Below are positions 1-8,275 of a stretch of DNA of 64,000 bases, piece after piece. The notes beneath the pieces were generated by a model. It was not told the DNA's origin, did no database searches, and saw nothing but the letters and a program-made list of their open reading frames with translations. Source of the stretch: Flavobacteriaceae bacterium (GTDB taxonomy: Bacteria > Bacteroidota > Bacteroidia > Flavobacteriales > Flavobacteriaceae); NCBI GenBank assembly GCA_020346245.1, contig CP070778.1:2104276-2168275 (forward strand), written 5' to 3'. The position numbers and the translations under genes are program-made. Each line of letters opens with the position of its first letter. Position 1 is the first letter of the stretch.

Positions 1-1521
1 CAGATAAGAATAATCATTCAGCATCCCTATTTCATCACCGGCATAAATCATGGGAATTCCACCATACGACAATATTATGGCATGTAGCATTAGGATCTTA
101 TCAACCGATATTTTTATCAATTCCTGATTTTTCTGTGCTAAGCCTTTTTCCAATCCGAGCAGAGAAGCTGCACTACCGGTAATTCGTCCATCACCATTTT
201 TAGGATTGTACATAAAAATTTGTCCTGTCGCGGGAGACCAATCAAGTTTTTGTCCATAGTAATCCAACAAAAACTTTCTATGTGCAAACGCATCCCAACC
301 TACTTCGTATATGTAGCGGTCTTCAAAACCAAGTCCGATATCGTCATGGCATCTGATATAATTTACCCAGGCGCCTTCTAAAGGTTTACCAGGTAAATTC
401 ATCAGATTTTTATACAATAGATGTGTTTTTTTTGTTGCAATAGAATTCCATAGTAAAGCCATTAAAGTAGCATTGTAGGCAATTTCACATTCGTTCCCTT
501 TTTTTATGCCTTCTCCAAAATACTTTATAATTTCCTGAGGAGAAACAATTGCTTCTGCGAGAAGAACAACTCCGGGTGCAACAACTTGCAAACACATGCG
601 AAATAATGTAATTAAACTATGTGCTTCAGGTAGGTTTTGAGAAACCGTACCCATTTTCTTCCATAGAAATGCCAGGGCGTCAAAACGAATGACATCTACC
701 CCTAAGTTGGCTAGGTCTACCAGATTGGTTAGCATATCCATAAATACCAAAGGGTTACTATAATTAAGATCCCATTGATAATCATTAAACACTGTCATAA
801 CCCACCTATTCATTTTTGCATTATAGGTGAAGTTTCCAGGGGATGTTTTTGGAAACACTTCTGGTAAAGAATTTTCAAATTCATCTGGCAATTGCCTGTC
901 CGGGTAGGTATAATAATAGTCCTGATATTTTTTATCGCCCGCCATGGCTTTTTTTGCCCAGGGAAATTCATTTGAAGTATGGTTTACGACAAAATCCATC
1001 ATCAGATACATGTCCTTGGAATGCAGATTTTTTGCCAGATTTAACAAGTCTGTTTTAGTGCCATACTTTTTGTCTACCTGGGTATAGCTGTTCACAGCAT
1101 ACCCACCATCATTTTCTCCTTTTGGTCGTTTAGTAACAGGCATTATATGAATAAGATTCACCCCCAATTTTTCAAAATATCCAATTTTAGCTTCGAGACC
1201 TTTCAAATCCTTATTGAAACGATCCACATACAATTGCATGCCAACCAATTTTTCCGATTGATACCAATTGACGTCTTTAAGCCTTTTTAAGTCCTGAATT
1301 TTAAGATTTTTTGACCTCTTTTTAAAAAGATCAGGTAAAAGTTCCTTCAGGAATTGAAATGAATTGGGTACGGCGGACTCAGGATACAACGAGAAGAATA
1401 TGTTTTGTATAATAGGAAGGTTAGTAGATAACCTTAATTCGAACAATTCATTAAGATTTGCTTTCTCCGGGTTATCCAGCTCTTTTGAAGCCAATAACCT
1501 GTGTAATGAGGCCTGGTTCAT
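1..1521 (-). CDS. Amylosucrase (GH13 subfamily 4-like), C-terminus cut by window edge
   Basis: The reverse strand is open from an ATG at 1521 to the window edge (507 codons). The family transfers glucose from sucrose to a growing alpha-glucan and releases fructose. GH13 catalytic motifs are visible: VIRFDALAFLW with the nucleophile Asp, LLAEAIVSPQ with the acid/base Glu, and RCHDDIG with the third carboxylate. The early segment VDRFNKDLKGLEAKIGYFEK and the DGGYAVNSY motif are typical of amylosucrase rather than of a plain alpha-amylase, and YAGDEIGMLNDYSY lies at the visible end. It starts 1 bp after the fructokinase stop codon (TAG-C-ATG), so the two are almost certainly co-transcribed. The fructose released here is the substrate of that kinase. 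A sucrose phosphorylase or hydrolase activity cannot be excluded from sequence. Confidence 0.85.
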   Translation of the reverse strand, partial: MNQASLHRLLASKELDNPEKANLNELFELRLSTNLPIIQNIFFSLYPESAVPNSFQFLKELLPDLFKKRSKNLKIQDLKRLKDVNWYQSEKLVGMQLYVDRFNKDLKGLEAKIGYFEKLGVNLIHIMPVTKRPKGENDGGYAVNSYTQVDKKYGTKTDLLNLAKNLHSKDMYLMMDFVVNHTSNEFPWAKKAMAGDKKYQDYYYTYPDRQLPDEFENSLPEVFPKTSPGNFTYNAKMNRWVMTVFNDYQWDLNYSNPLVFMDMLTNLVDLANLGVDVIRFDALAFLWKKMGTVSQNLPEAHSLITLFRMCLQVVAPGVVLLAEAIVSPQEIIKYFGEGIKKGNECEIAYNATLMALLWNSIATKKTHLLYKNLMNLPGKPLEGAWVNYIRCHDDIGLGFEDRYIYEVGWDAFAHRKFLLDYYGQKLDWSPATGQIFMYNPKNGDGRITGSAASLLGLEKGLAQKNQELIKISVDKILMLHAIILSYGGIPMIYAGDEIGMLNDYSYL

Positions 1522-1522
1522 G

Positions 1523-2467
1523 CTATTGGTCAAGTTGAGTTTGAGATGGTAATGATTTTATTGCCCCGTAGTTCATTGTTGTAATTGCCCCGGCTTTATT
1601 TGCTATAGCAATCATATTAAAAAGTAAATCAGGATTGCTTTTAATACCTTTTATAGAATCGACTGTAGAAATTTGTTTTAACAAACAACCAATAAATGCA
1701 TCCCCCGCTCCTGTGGTGTCAATGGGCTTTACATTAATACTGGGAATTATCCGTGACTGCCCATGAGAACTTACCAGTGTCCCTTCAGAACCTAATGTAA
1801 TTGTAATGATTTCCGTGCCGGCTTCATGGAAAAATTCGCATGATTCCGAAATATTTTCCTTCCCTGAAATTAATTTTGCCTCTTCCAAACTAAACTTACA
1901 AAGTGTCGATTTCTCAATAAATGGCATACATTTTTTTATAAAGATATCAGTTTTGTTTTTCCACAGGTCTGCTCTGAAATTCGGATCAAAACTTATAAAA
2001 GCCTCTTGTGTCAGGGCATCAAATAAAAATCGTCCATATGCTTCCTCTAAACTTCCGCCCAAAAGGGCTGTTGCAGCCCCAAAATGAATTATATTTTTAT
2101 TAAATTTTTTCTTAATTCCCGGACTGTATTTTAGTTCCTTATCCGCGCCCCTGCTAAATACAAAATCGCGTTCTCCATCTTCAGCTATAGAGACAAATGC
2201 CAGGGTAGTAAAAATTTCTGATCGCTGTGTTAAAGAAATATCTACTCCTTCATTGTCTAAAACATTCAATAGAAAAGTTCCAAAAGGATCATTTCCAACA
2301 CAACCAATAAATGCACTTTCTCCTCCCAGTTTGGCAACTGCACAGGCAACATTGGCCGGAGCACCCCCTGCTTTTTTTGTAAATTCACGGGCCAGGGATA
2401 AATCACTACCTTGTTTTTCAGCAACAAAATCTATGAGTACTTCACCTATACAAAACACTTCTTTCAT
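1523..2467 (-). CDS. Fructokinase, PfkB/ribokinase family
   Basis: A 314-residue sugar kinase that would phosphorylate fructose with ATP in the cytoplasm. The N-terminal GEVLIDF and the GGAPANVACAVAKLGG motif are the two-glycine substrate-side signature. The PfkB signature DTTGAGDAF lies at residues 250-258, with the catalytic Asp at 256. The length is normal for the family. It is the upstream gene of an operon with amylosucrase, which releases fructose from sucrose; that context favours fructose over other sugars. Confidence 0.88.
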   Translation of the reverse strand: MKEVFCIGEVLIDFVAEKQGSDLSLAREFTKKAGGAPANVACAVAKLGGESAFIGCVGNDPFGTFLLNVLDNEGVDISLTQRSEIFTTLAFVSIAEDGERDFVFSRGADKELKYSPGIKKKFNKNIIHFGAATALLGGSLEEAYGRFLFDALTQEAFISFDPNFRADLWKNKTDIFIKKCMPFIEKSTLCKFSLEEAKLISGKENISESCEFFHEAGTEIITITLGSEGTLVSSHGQSRIIPSINVKPIDTTGAGDAFIGCLLKQISTVDSIKGIKSNPDLLFNMIAIANKAGAITTMNYGAIKSLPSQTQLDQ

Positions 2468-2698
2468 GGAACTGAACTTGAGTAATTCCCAAAGTAATGA
2501 GAAATTAGGTGTTACACCAAAAAATAACTACTATTTATTCCGTGAATTCTCGCTATAGGCAACCATTATATTCCTTAAAGACACCGGGTCTGTTATTAAA
2601 TAATTGTTGGTTTTATTCTTGAATTAAAAATCTGGCAAAATATTCCTTCTCATACTTTTTATTATTGCCATAATAGGAATTATCACGATTTTTGTTAA

Positions 2699-3424
2699 AT
2701 GAGAACTTTGGTAATAGGAGATATACATTCCGGTCTGAAAGCTTTACAACAAGTTTTGCAAAGAGCCAATGCCAGTGAAGATGATCTTCTAATTTTTTTA
2801 GGAGATTATGTTGACGGTTGGAGCCAGGCTGTTGAAACCGTTAATTTTTTGATTGAGTTACGAGCATCACATCAATGTATATTTTTAAGGGGAAACCATG
2901 ATGAACTATGTTATGATTGGTTGAAAACAGGAAAAGATAACCCCACGTGGCTGCAACACGGAGGTAGGGCCAGCAAGAATTCCTATGAGACTCTTGAGGG
3001 TGTATCTCGAAGCATTCACATGGATTTTTACAATAATCTTGACAATTATTATTTGGATGATAAAAACCGTCTCTTTATTCATGCAGGTTTCACTAGCTTA
3101 AAAGGGGTAGAATTTGAATATTTTTCTAAAATATTTTACTGGGACAGAACTTTGTGGGAACTGGCATTAGCACTTAATCCAGAATTGGTAGCAACAGACT
3201 TCTATTACCCTCAAAGACTTTCCAATTACCATGAAATTTATATTGGTCATACGCCTGTTACCAGAATTGGTAAGAGCAAACCTCATAGGGCAGCCAATGT
3301 CTGGAATATGGATACCGGAGCTGCGTTTAAAGGATCTTTATCCATAATGGATGTAGATTCCAAACAGGTTTGGCAAAGTGATCCGGTTTATCTTTTTTAT
3401 CCAAATGAAAAGGGAAGAAATTGA
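2699..3424 (+). CDS. Calcineurin-like metallophosphoesterase (PPP family)
   Basis: A 241-residue soluble phosphoesterase. The PPP metal-binding motifs are complete: GDIH at 7-10, GDYVDG at 35-40 and RGNHDE at 64-69. Later come a histidine in LFIHAGF and another in IGHTPV. These bind a two-metal centre and catalyse phosphoester hydrolysis. The set fits the ApaH/PrpE/serine-threonine phosphatase group, and the substrate (phosphoprotein or dinucleoside polyphosphate) cannot be told from sequence. It is divergent from the fructokinase gene and lies 63 bp before the desaturase gene. Confidence 0.82.
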   Translation: MRTLVIGDIHSGLKALQQVLQRANASEDDLLIFLGDYVDGWSQAVETVNFLIELRASHQCIFLRGNHDELCYDWLKTGKDNPTWLQHGGRASKNSYETLEGVSRSIHMDFYNNLDNYYLDDKNRLFIHAGFTSLKGVEFEYFSKIFYWDRTLWELALALNPELVATDFYYPQRLSNYHEIYIGHTPVTRIGKSKPHRAANVWNMDTGAAFKGSLSIMDVDSKQVWQSDPVYLFYPNEKGRN

Positions 3425-3487
3425 TATTTGAATTGCTTCTTCAATAATTTCAAGATTTTATTGTCGTACTTTGCAAGAAAATAAAAT

Positions 3488-4483
3488 ATGTCTACGAAAA
3501 ATATAAGATTGGAAGTGATGCAGGCAATTGAGCCTAAAGTTACCGGATTTATGGATTCATTTCTAATCCCTATTGATGAGATATGGCAGCCTTCTGACTT
3601 TCTTCCCGATTCGCGTAGCGATAGTTTTTTTGATGCTGTAGAGCAAATCAGAGAGGAATCTAAAGAATTAGGATATGATTTTTGGGTGACTATGGTTGCA
3701 GATACAATCACTGAAGAAGCGTTACCAACATATGAATCCTGGTTAATGGATGTAGAAGGTATTAATCAACACACAGAGGAACCAAGCGGATGGTCCAAAT
3801 GGGTAAGAGCGTGGACGGCTGAAGAAAACAGACATGGTGACGTGCTCAACAAATATTTGTATCTCTCTGGAAGAGTAAATATGCGAGAAGTTGAGATCTC
3901 AACCCAGTACCTGCTTAATGATGGTTTTGACATAGGAACAGACAGAGACCCTTATAAGAATTTTGTATACACGTCATTCCAGGAATTGGCTACCAATATT
4001 TCGCATAAGAGAGTAGGTCAGATGGCTAAGAAAAAAGGGAATACACTTCTAAGTAAAATGTGCAGTATAATTGCCGGTGATGAAATGCGTCATCATTTGG
4101 CATATAGAGAATTTGTAAAGACCATATTTGGACAAGACCCTAATGGTATGATGCTTGCCTACGCAGATATGATGAAGAGAAAAATTGTAATGCCCGCTCA
4201 TTTTTTAAGGGAGTCCGGAGAAAGTATGGGACTTGCATTTGAGAATTTTTCAAACTGCGCTCAAAGATTGGGAGTATATACTTCTCAGGATTATATAGAC
4301 ATCTTTAATAAATTGAATCAGTATTGGGAACTTGAAGCTATACGAAGCCTTTCAGATGAAGCCCAAAAAGCCAGAGACTATCTTTTGGGTATGCCAGCTC
4401 GTTTACAGCGTATTGCCGAAAGAATGAAGCTGAGTGAAGATCAATTCCGATTTAAATGGGTAGAAGCAAATGGAATGTTATAA
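3488..4483 (+). CDS. Acyl-[acyl-carrier-protein] desaturase (ferritin-like di-iron)
   Basis: A 331-residue soluble di-iron desaturase that would insert a double bond into acyl-ACP using oxygen and reduced ferredoxin. The metal ligands are visible in two EExxH-type motifs, EENRHGD at 112-118 and DEMRHH at 198-203, plus single glutamates near 77 (TEEALP) and 166 (FQELATN). The length matches plant and actinobacterial stearoyl-ACP desaturases. It probably controls membrane unsaturation. A short hairpin with a T-run lies directly downstream. Confidence 0.88.
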   Translation: MSTKNIRLEVMQAIEPKVTGFMDSFLIPIDEIWQPSDFLPDSRSDSFFDAVEQIREESKELGYDFWVTMVADTITEEALPTYESWLMDVEGINQHTEEPSGWSKWVRAWTAEENRHGDVLNKYLYLSGRVNMREVEISTQYLLNDGFDIGTDRDPYKNFVYTSFQELATNISHKRVGQMAKKKGNTLLSKMCSIIAGDEMRHHLAYREFVKTIFGQDPNGMMLAYADMMKRKIVMPAHFLRESGESMGLAFENFSNCAQRLGVYTSQDYIDIFNKLNQYWELEAIRSLSDEAQKARDYLLGMPARLQRIAERMKLSEDQFRFKWVEANGML

Positions 4484-4486
4484 ATA

Positions 4487-4513
4487 AAAGACCAGGCATA
4501 ATCCGGTTTTTTT
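4487..4513 (+). terminator. Rho-independent terminator after the desaturase gene
   Basis: An imperfect stem (AAAGACC-A-GG against CC-GGTTTTT, one bulged A, loop CATAAT) is followed by a run of T. It starts 4 bp after the desaturase stop codon and lies between two convergent genes. Confidence 0.5.
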
Positions 4514-4514
4514 A

Positions 4515-5039
4515 TTATAATTTACCATGCTTATGCTCTATTTGCCATTTGTTTAGTTCTTTCCATTTGCCTTCATAACACATTTTCGCTTGCATTGGCC
4601 AGGATGCGGGATCATGAACTTTGTAACGATCACCCCCTGAGTCTAATACTTCCTGGCATTTGGCAACAGAGGTTTTAGATAAGGCCTTCCATGTTTTAAT
4701 ATCATAATTGTGGAACAGGCCTTCAATCTTGGGACCAATGCCTTCCACAATTTTCAGGTCATCCTGTTTTACGTTTTTACCCATTGCTGCTTTGGCGACA
4801 CTTTTGTTAAAAGGAATTTCGGAAGAAACCATTTCTAAACTCTCAGCGGCCATTTTTTGAGTACATGCCGCAAGATCAGCTTTTAATTTTACATTTTGAT
4901 CCTTTAGTTCAATTAGCTCAGAAGAATTGTCAATGGTGGCATTTCCTCCTTTTCCTATTAAATATCCAAAAATTGCACAAAGAACACCTACAAGAACAGG
5001 AATGACCCAACACCAGATGTTTATACTTTCAAAATTCAT
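4515..5039 (-). CDS. Membrane-anchored helix-hairpin-helix protein, function unknown
   Basis: A 174-residue protein with one N-terminal membrane segment (about residues 9-30, ending in the glycine-rich IFGYLIGKGG), a short charged coiled-coil (about 41-65), a linker, and a C-terminal domain. The motif VEGIGPKIEGLF at 98-109 is a helix-hairpin-helix signature of the kind seen in ribosomal-protein-associated and nuclease-like domains. The tail is rich in Trp, Tyr and Lys (WKALSK, ASWPMQAK, GKWKELNKW). Related flavobacterial proteins carry automatic labels such as predicted 5' DNA nuclease, but no nuclease catalytic residues are evident. A 30-residue membrane ORF lies upstream on the same strand. 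Confidence 0.7.
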   Translation of the reverse strand: MNFESINIWCWVIPVLVGVLCAIFGYLIGKGGNATIDNSSELIELKDQNVKLKADLAACTQKMAAESLEMVSSEIPFNKSVAKAAMGKNVKQDDLKIVEGIGPKIEGLFHNYDIKTWKALSKTSVAKCQEVLDSGGDRYKVHDPASWPMQAKMCYEGKWKELNKWQIEHKHGKL

Positions 5040-5166
5040 AAGTCGATATCATTTCATTAATTCTTAAATAATAATTCTCCCTTGCTCTAACCCTCTATTT
5101 TATCTAAATCCTTTACGTCTTTTGCAATAGAAAAACTACATTTTTTAATGTGGCAAGATCATCACC

Positions 5167-5259
5167 TCATCCACATTGACTGCAGTACATTACAAAAAAA
5201 TAAATACCTGCGAAAATGGCAATGATTATCCCGAGCAAGTTGGTCGTCTTTTTTGTCAT
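5167..5259 (-). CDS. Possible 30-residue membrane microprotein upstream of the HhH gene
   Basis: A start at 5259 gives 30 codons to a TGA at 5167-5169. The product begins MTKKTTNLLGIIIAIFAGIY, a short basic N-terminus followed by one hydrophobic helix, and ends with a YCSQCG Cys pair. The frame stays open for 17 more codons past the TGA, to a TAA at 5113-5115. The peptide resembles, from memory, the N-terminal anchor of flavobacterial OmpA-type proteins next to this kind of HhH gene. It may be a real small protein or the remnant of a longer gene. Confidence 0.4.
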   Translation of the reverse strand: MTKKTTNLLGIIIAIFAGIYFFVMYCSQCG

Positions 5260-5572
5260 GCAAATGGATGATTTGTTGTTCTTTATACAATGTATTAAAA
5301 AAATCTTAATTTTTGTTAAAATAGTAAGGCTAAATAGCTTGATTAACCCGGATAACCTCCTGGTATTTACTTAGATAATCCACACTGGGATAAATACAGC
5401 ACATACCTCAATAACTACCAATTATACATTTTTTACAGCCGATCACAACTTCCCTATATAGAAATGAACAACCATTTAGGATATTTGTTAAGACTAAGCG
5501 CTAACCCTATTTATCCTGATAAGGATCCGGCATTAAAATAGCGGGCTACAGCTGCTTACGACTAGTTTGAAT

Positions 5573-5630
5573 TAGTTAGGTTAGTTAAGAATCCCGTTGT
5601 TATTCCTTCCATTAATAGCAACGGATTTTT
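5573..5630 (+). ncRNA. sRNA-like locus A: GTTAG tract plus terminator hairpin
   Basis: The tract TTAGTTAGGTTAGTTAAG is followed at once by a hairpin (CCGTTG...CAACGG with flanking AAT/ATT and one bulged C) and a T-run. It belongs with the loci at 15.7 and 43.9 kb. The hairpin can also serve as a terminator for the aldehyde dehydrogenase gene on the opposite strand, which ends at 5633. The 5' end of any transcript is not evident. Confidence 0.35.
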
Positions 5631-5632
5631 AT

Positions 5633-7186
5633 TTAAAGATCAAATTTTATACCCTGGGCCAAAGGTAATTCCGTAGTATAGTTAATTGTATTGGTCTGTC
5701 TTCGCATATATATCTTCCAGGCATCGGAACCACTTTCACGGCCACCTCCGGTCTCCTTTTCTCCTCCAAAAGCCCCTCCGATTTCAGCACCCGAAGTGCC
5801 AATATTTACATTAGCTATACCACAATCACTGCCAGCTGCTGATAGGAATTTCTCTGCATCCCTTAAATTATTGGTCATAATGGCGGAGGAAAGCCCCTGA
5901 ACAACGTCATTTTGAATCCTTATAGCATTTTCTACATCACCTGAATATTTTAACAAATAAAGGATTGGTGCAAAAGTTTCATGTTGAACTATGGTATAGT
6001 TATTATCGGCTTCAGCTATGGCCGGATATACATAACAACCACTTTCATAACCTTCGCCCTCCAAAACACCACCTTTCACGATAAGATTTCCTCCTTCATC
6101 AACCACTTTTTCAAGGGCTTCCTTATACATGGCTACCGCATCTTTATCTATTAACGGGCCCACATGATTATTCTCATCCAGAGGGTTTCCAATTCGCAGT
6201 TGTTTATAGGCAGTAACAATAGATTCTTTTACCTTGTCGTAAATAGATTCATGTATGATAAGCCTTCTTGTAGAAGTACATCGCTGACCAGCAGTACCAA
6301 CAGCTCCAAATACAGCTCCAATAACCGTCATTTTTAAATCTGCTTCCGGAGTAACTATGATGGCATTATTACCGCCTAACTCAAGGAGTGATTTTCCCAG
6401 TCTGGCAGCAACTGCCTGCGCAACGATTTTACCCATGCGAATAGAACCTGTAGCAGATACCAGGGGAACTCTTTTGTCATTTGTCATCATTTCTCCAACC
6501 TCATAATTCCCGTTTATCAAACAAGAGATACCTTCTGGAAGTCCGTTGGCCTTAAATACTTCAGCGGCTATATTTTGACAAGCTATGCCACAAAGTGGTG
6601 TTTTTTCTGAAGGTTTCCAGACACATACATCCCCACAAATCCAAGCTAGTGCTGTATTCCAAGCCCATACGGCAACGGGGAAATTAAAAGCAGAAATTAT
6701 ACCTACAATTCCCAGGGGATGGTATTGCTCATACATACGATGCCCGGGTCTTTCAGAATGCATTGTAAATCCATGTAACTGACGCGAAAGACCAACAGCG
6801 AAATCGCATATATCTATCATTTCCTGAACTTCACCAAGACCTTCCTGATAAGATTTCCCCATTTCATATGAAACCAGCTTGCCTAAAGGCTCCTTTAGTT
6901 CGCGTAGTTTATCACCAAATTGACGAACTATTTCACCCCTTTGAGGGGCAGGTCTTTTTCGCCAGACCTGAAAGGCCTCAGTGGCAGTTTCAATTACTTT
7001 TTCATAATCATTTAGGGAGGTGCTTTTTACTTTTCCAATTAAAGCGCCATCCACAGGGGAATACGAATCAATAATTTCCCCGGAGGAAAAATAATCAGAT
7101 CCTGTTGAGGTTCCATTATTGATTTCCTTGATTCCTAATTTTTCTAATGCTTGGTCTATTCCAAAATCCACGGCAACTAATGTCAT
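5633..7186 (-). CDS. Aldehyde dehydrogenase, ALDH7 (antiquitin)-like
   Basis: A 517-residue NAD(P)-dependent aldehyde dehydrogenase. The catalytic Cys303 sits in GQRCTSTRRL and the general-base Glu269 in LLELGG; the cofactor/substrate motif SAFNFPVAVWAWN begins near 165. The C-terminal signature GSDAWKIYMRR and the ending LPLAQGIKF are typical of the ALDH7 group, which oxidises alpha-aminoadipate semialdehyde (piperideine-6-carboxylate) in lysine breakdown. It follows the 3-hydroxyanthranilate dioxygenase and DUF1304 genes on the same strand. That position could suggest 2-aminomuconate semialdehyde as substrate, but the C-terminus argues for ALDH7. Confidence 0.85.
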   Translation of the reverse strand: MTLVAVDFGIDQALEKLGIKEINNGTSTGSDYFSSGEIIDSYSPVDGALIGKVKSTSLNDYEKVIETATEAFQVWRKRPAPQRGEIVRQFGDKLRELKEPLGKLVSYEMGKSYQEGLGEVQEMIDICDFAVGLSRQLHGFTMHSERPGHRMYEQYHPLGIVGIISAFNFPVAVWAWNTALAWICGDVCVWKPSEKTPLCGIACQNIAAEVFKANGLPEGISCLINGNYEVGEMMTNDKRVPLVSATGSIRMGKIVAQAVAARLGKSLLELGGNNAIIVTPEADLKMTVIGAVFGAVGTAGQRCTSTRRLIIHESIYDKVKESIVTAYKQLRIGNPLDENNHVGPLIDKDAVAMYKEALEKVVDEGGNLIVKGGVLEGEGYESGCYVYPAIAEADNNYTIVQHETFAPILYLLKYSGDVENAIRIQNDVVQGLSSAIMTNNLRDAEKFLSAAGSDCGIANVNIGTSGAEIGGAFGGEKETGGGRESGSDAWKIYMRRQTNTINYTTELPLAQGIKFDL

Positions 7187-7222
7187 TTTATAACTTTTAA
7201 AACATAATTTGTTAGATTATGA

Positions 7223-7230
7223 CAAAGCTA
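7223..7230 (-). promoter_or_regulatory. Bacteroidota -7 box for the aldehyde dehydrogenase gene
   Basis: The reverse strand reads TAGCTTTG, an exact match to TAnnTTTG, 36 bp before the ALDH start codon. A TTA rather than TTG lies at the -33 spacing. The gene may therefore have its own promoter in addition to read-through from upstream. Confidence 0.5.
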
Positions 7231-7269
7231 CAAATAATAGTGATGAAGTAACCCGAAAGTTATAGAATC

Positions 7270-7638
7270 TTAAACCTGTTTAATAAAGATTAGCAGCAGT
7301 GTAATTAATGCAGGGAATGCCTGTACGAAGAAGATTTTTTTATCAGCCGTAAAAGCTCCATAAATACCTGCAATTGCAACACAACTAAGAAAAAAAATGG
7401 AAATATTTGTACTCCAAAAAGGATCCTGAATACTAAATGTCCAAATAAGGCCAGCAGCCAAAAACCCATTGTAAAGGCCCTGGTTTGCAGCAAGGGATTT
7501 TGTTGGTTCAAACAAGTCTTTAGGAAATTTTTTGAAGATTTTTTTACCTCTGGTAGTCCAGGCAAACATTTCAAACCAAAGAAAATATAAGTGCAGTACA
7601 GCCACAACCCCAATTAAAATAGCGATTGTAAGTTTCAT
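7270..7638 (-). CDS. DUF1304 family membrane protein
   Basis: A 122-residue membrane protein with four hydrophobic helices, beginning MKLTIAILIGVVAVLHLYFL. The segment WFEMFAWTTRGKKIF and the motif AANQGLYNGFLAAGLIW are the DUF1304 signatures. The function is unknown. Its ATG directly follows the stop codon of the 3-hydroxyanthranilate dioxygenase gene (TAAATG), so translation is probably coupled. Confidence 0.85.
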   Translation of the reverse strand: MKLTIAILIGVVAVLHLYFLWFEMFAWTTRGKKIFKKFPKDLFEPTKSLAANQGLYNGFLAAGLIWTFSIQDPFWSTNISIFFLSCVAIAGIYGAFTADKKIFFVQAFPALITLLLIFIKQV

Positions 7639-8187
7639 TTATACTCTTTCTTCTTTTGTCGTAAACCTGTCATCAACTGGCATAACCGTTCCACAATTAT
7701 CGCAGGTTCTTAACTCTTCTGAACCATAGAAATATGAAAAATGTGATAAAAAGTCCTTTTCAATATCATGCAATGTAAAGTATGTTTCGTGAAGTTTGTG
7801 ATTGCAATTGTCGCAAAACCAAAGAAGACCATCCTTGATTTGCATTTGATCTCGCTTTCGCTCTATTACCAAACCAATGGAGCCTTCATGCCTAACAGGA
7901 GAGTGCGGAATTTTTGCAGGATGCAGGTAGATATCACCAGGGCCCAGTTTCATTGTTTTTTTTTGGGAGTCTTCCTGTATATGTACTTCAATATTACCTT
8001 CCAATTGAAAGAAAAGCTCCTCAGTTTCGTTGTAGTGATAATCTTTTCGTGCGTTCGGACCGGCAACAATCATTACAATATAGTCTCCTGCATCTTTGTA
8101 TAAATTCTTATTTCCAACAGGAGGTTTCAATAAATCTCTGTTTTCTTCAATCCACTCATTAAGATTAAAAGGAGGTTTTATAGACAT
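7639..8187 (-). CDS. nbaC: 3-hydroxyanthranilate 3,4-dioxygenase
   Basis: A 182-residue cupin that opens the ring of 3-hydroxyanthranilate to give the semialdehyde that becomes quinolinate. The iron ligands H51, E57 and H95 are present, and so are the four cysteines of the C-terminal rubredoxin-like metal site: C125 and C128 (FCDNC), C162 and C165 (TCDNC). These positions match the well-studied Cupriavidus enzyme. Tryptophan 2,3-dioxygenase, the first enzyme of the same pathway, is encoded at 45 kb. It is the first gene of a tight pair with a DUF1304 protein. Confidence 0.95.
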   Translation of the reverse strand: MSIKPPFNLNEWIEENRDLLKPPVGNKNLYKDAGDYIVMIVAGPNARKDYHYNETEELFFQLEGNIEVHIQEDSQKKTMKLGPGDIYLHPAKIPHSPVRHEGSIGLVIERKRDQMQIKDGLLWFCDNCNHKLHETYFTLHDIEKDFLSHFSYFYGSEELRTCDNCGTVMPVDDRFTTKEERV

Positions 8188-8242
8188 TGTTTCCGAATTA
8201 TGAATACGATTTTTAGATGGTATTAAAAGTAATACTACCTAT

Positions 8243-8250
8243 CAAATGTA
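8243..8250 (-). promoter_or_regulatory. Bacteroidota -7 box for the 3-hydroxyanthranilate dioxygenase gene
   Basis: The reverse strand reads TACATTTG, an exact TAnnTTTG match, 55 bp before the start codon. No clear -33 TTG was found at the usual distance. Confidence 0.5.
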
Positions 8251-8275
8251 CTAAAAGAAATTTTTCCGGATTACA

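Larger units (their letters stand above)
5040..5632. other. Long intergenic stretch with a possible microprotein and an sRNA-like locus
   Basis: No standard-length gene is present. The reverse strand holds a 30-codon membrane ORF (5167-5259). The plus strand holds a possible 25-codon ORF (5464-5541, ATG-AAC-AAC start) and then a GTTAGGTTAGTTAAG tract followed by a hairpin and T-run (5589-5628). That second element resembles two other intergenic loci in this window, near 15.7 kb and 43.9 kb. Confidence 0.6.

Noticed and set aside
5464-5541. Possible 25-codon plus-strand ORF starting MNNHLGYLL
   Set aside because: It is short, with no recognised domain or clear promoter; kept only as a note within the intergenic entry.
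7305-7613. Hydrophobic 102-codon ORF in a second frame on the reverse strand
   Set aside because: It lies inside the DUF1304 gene in another frame and its hydrophobicity follows from that overlap.
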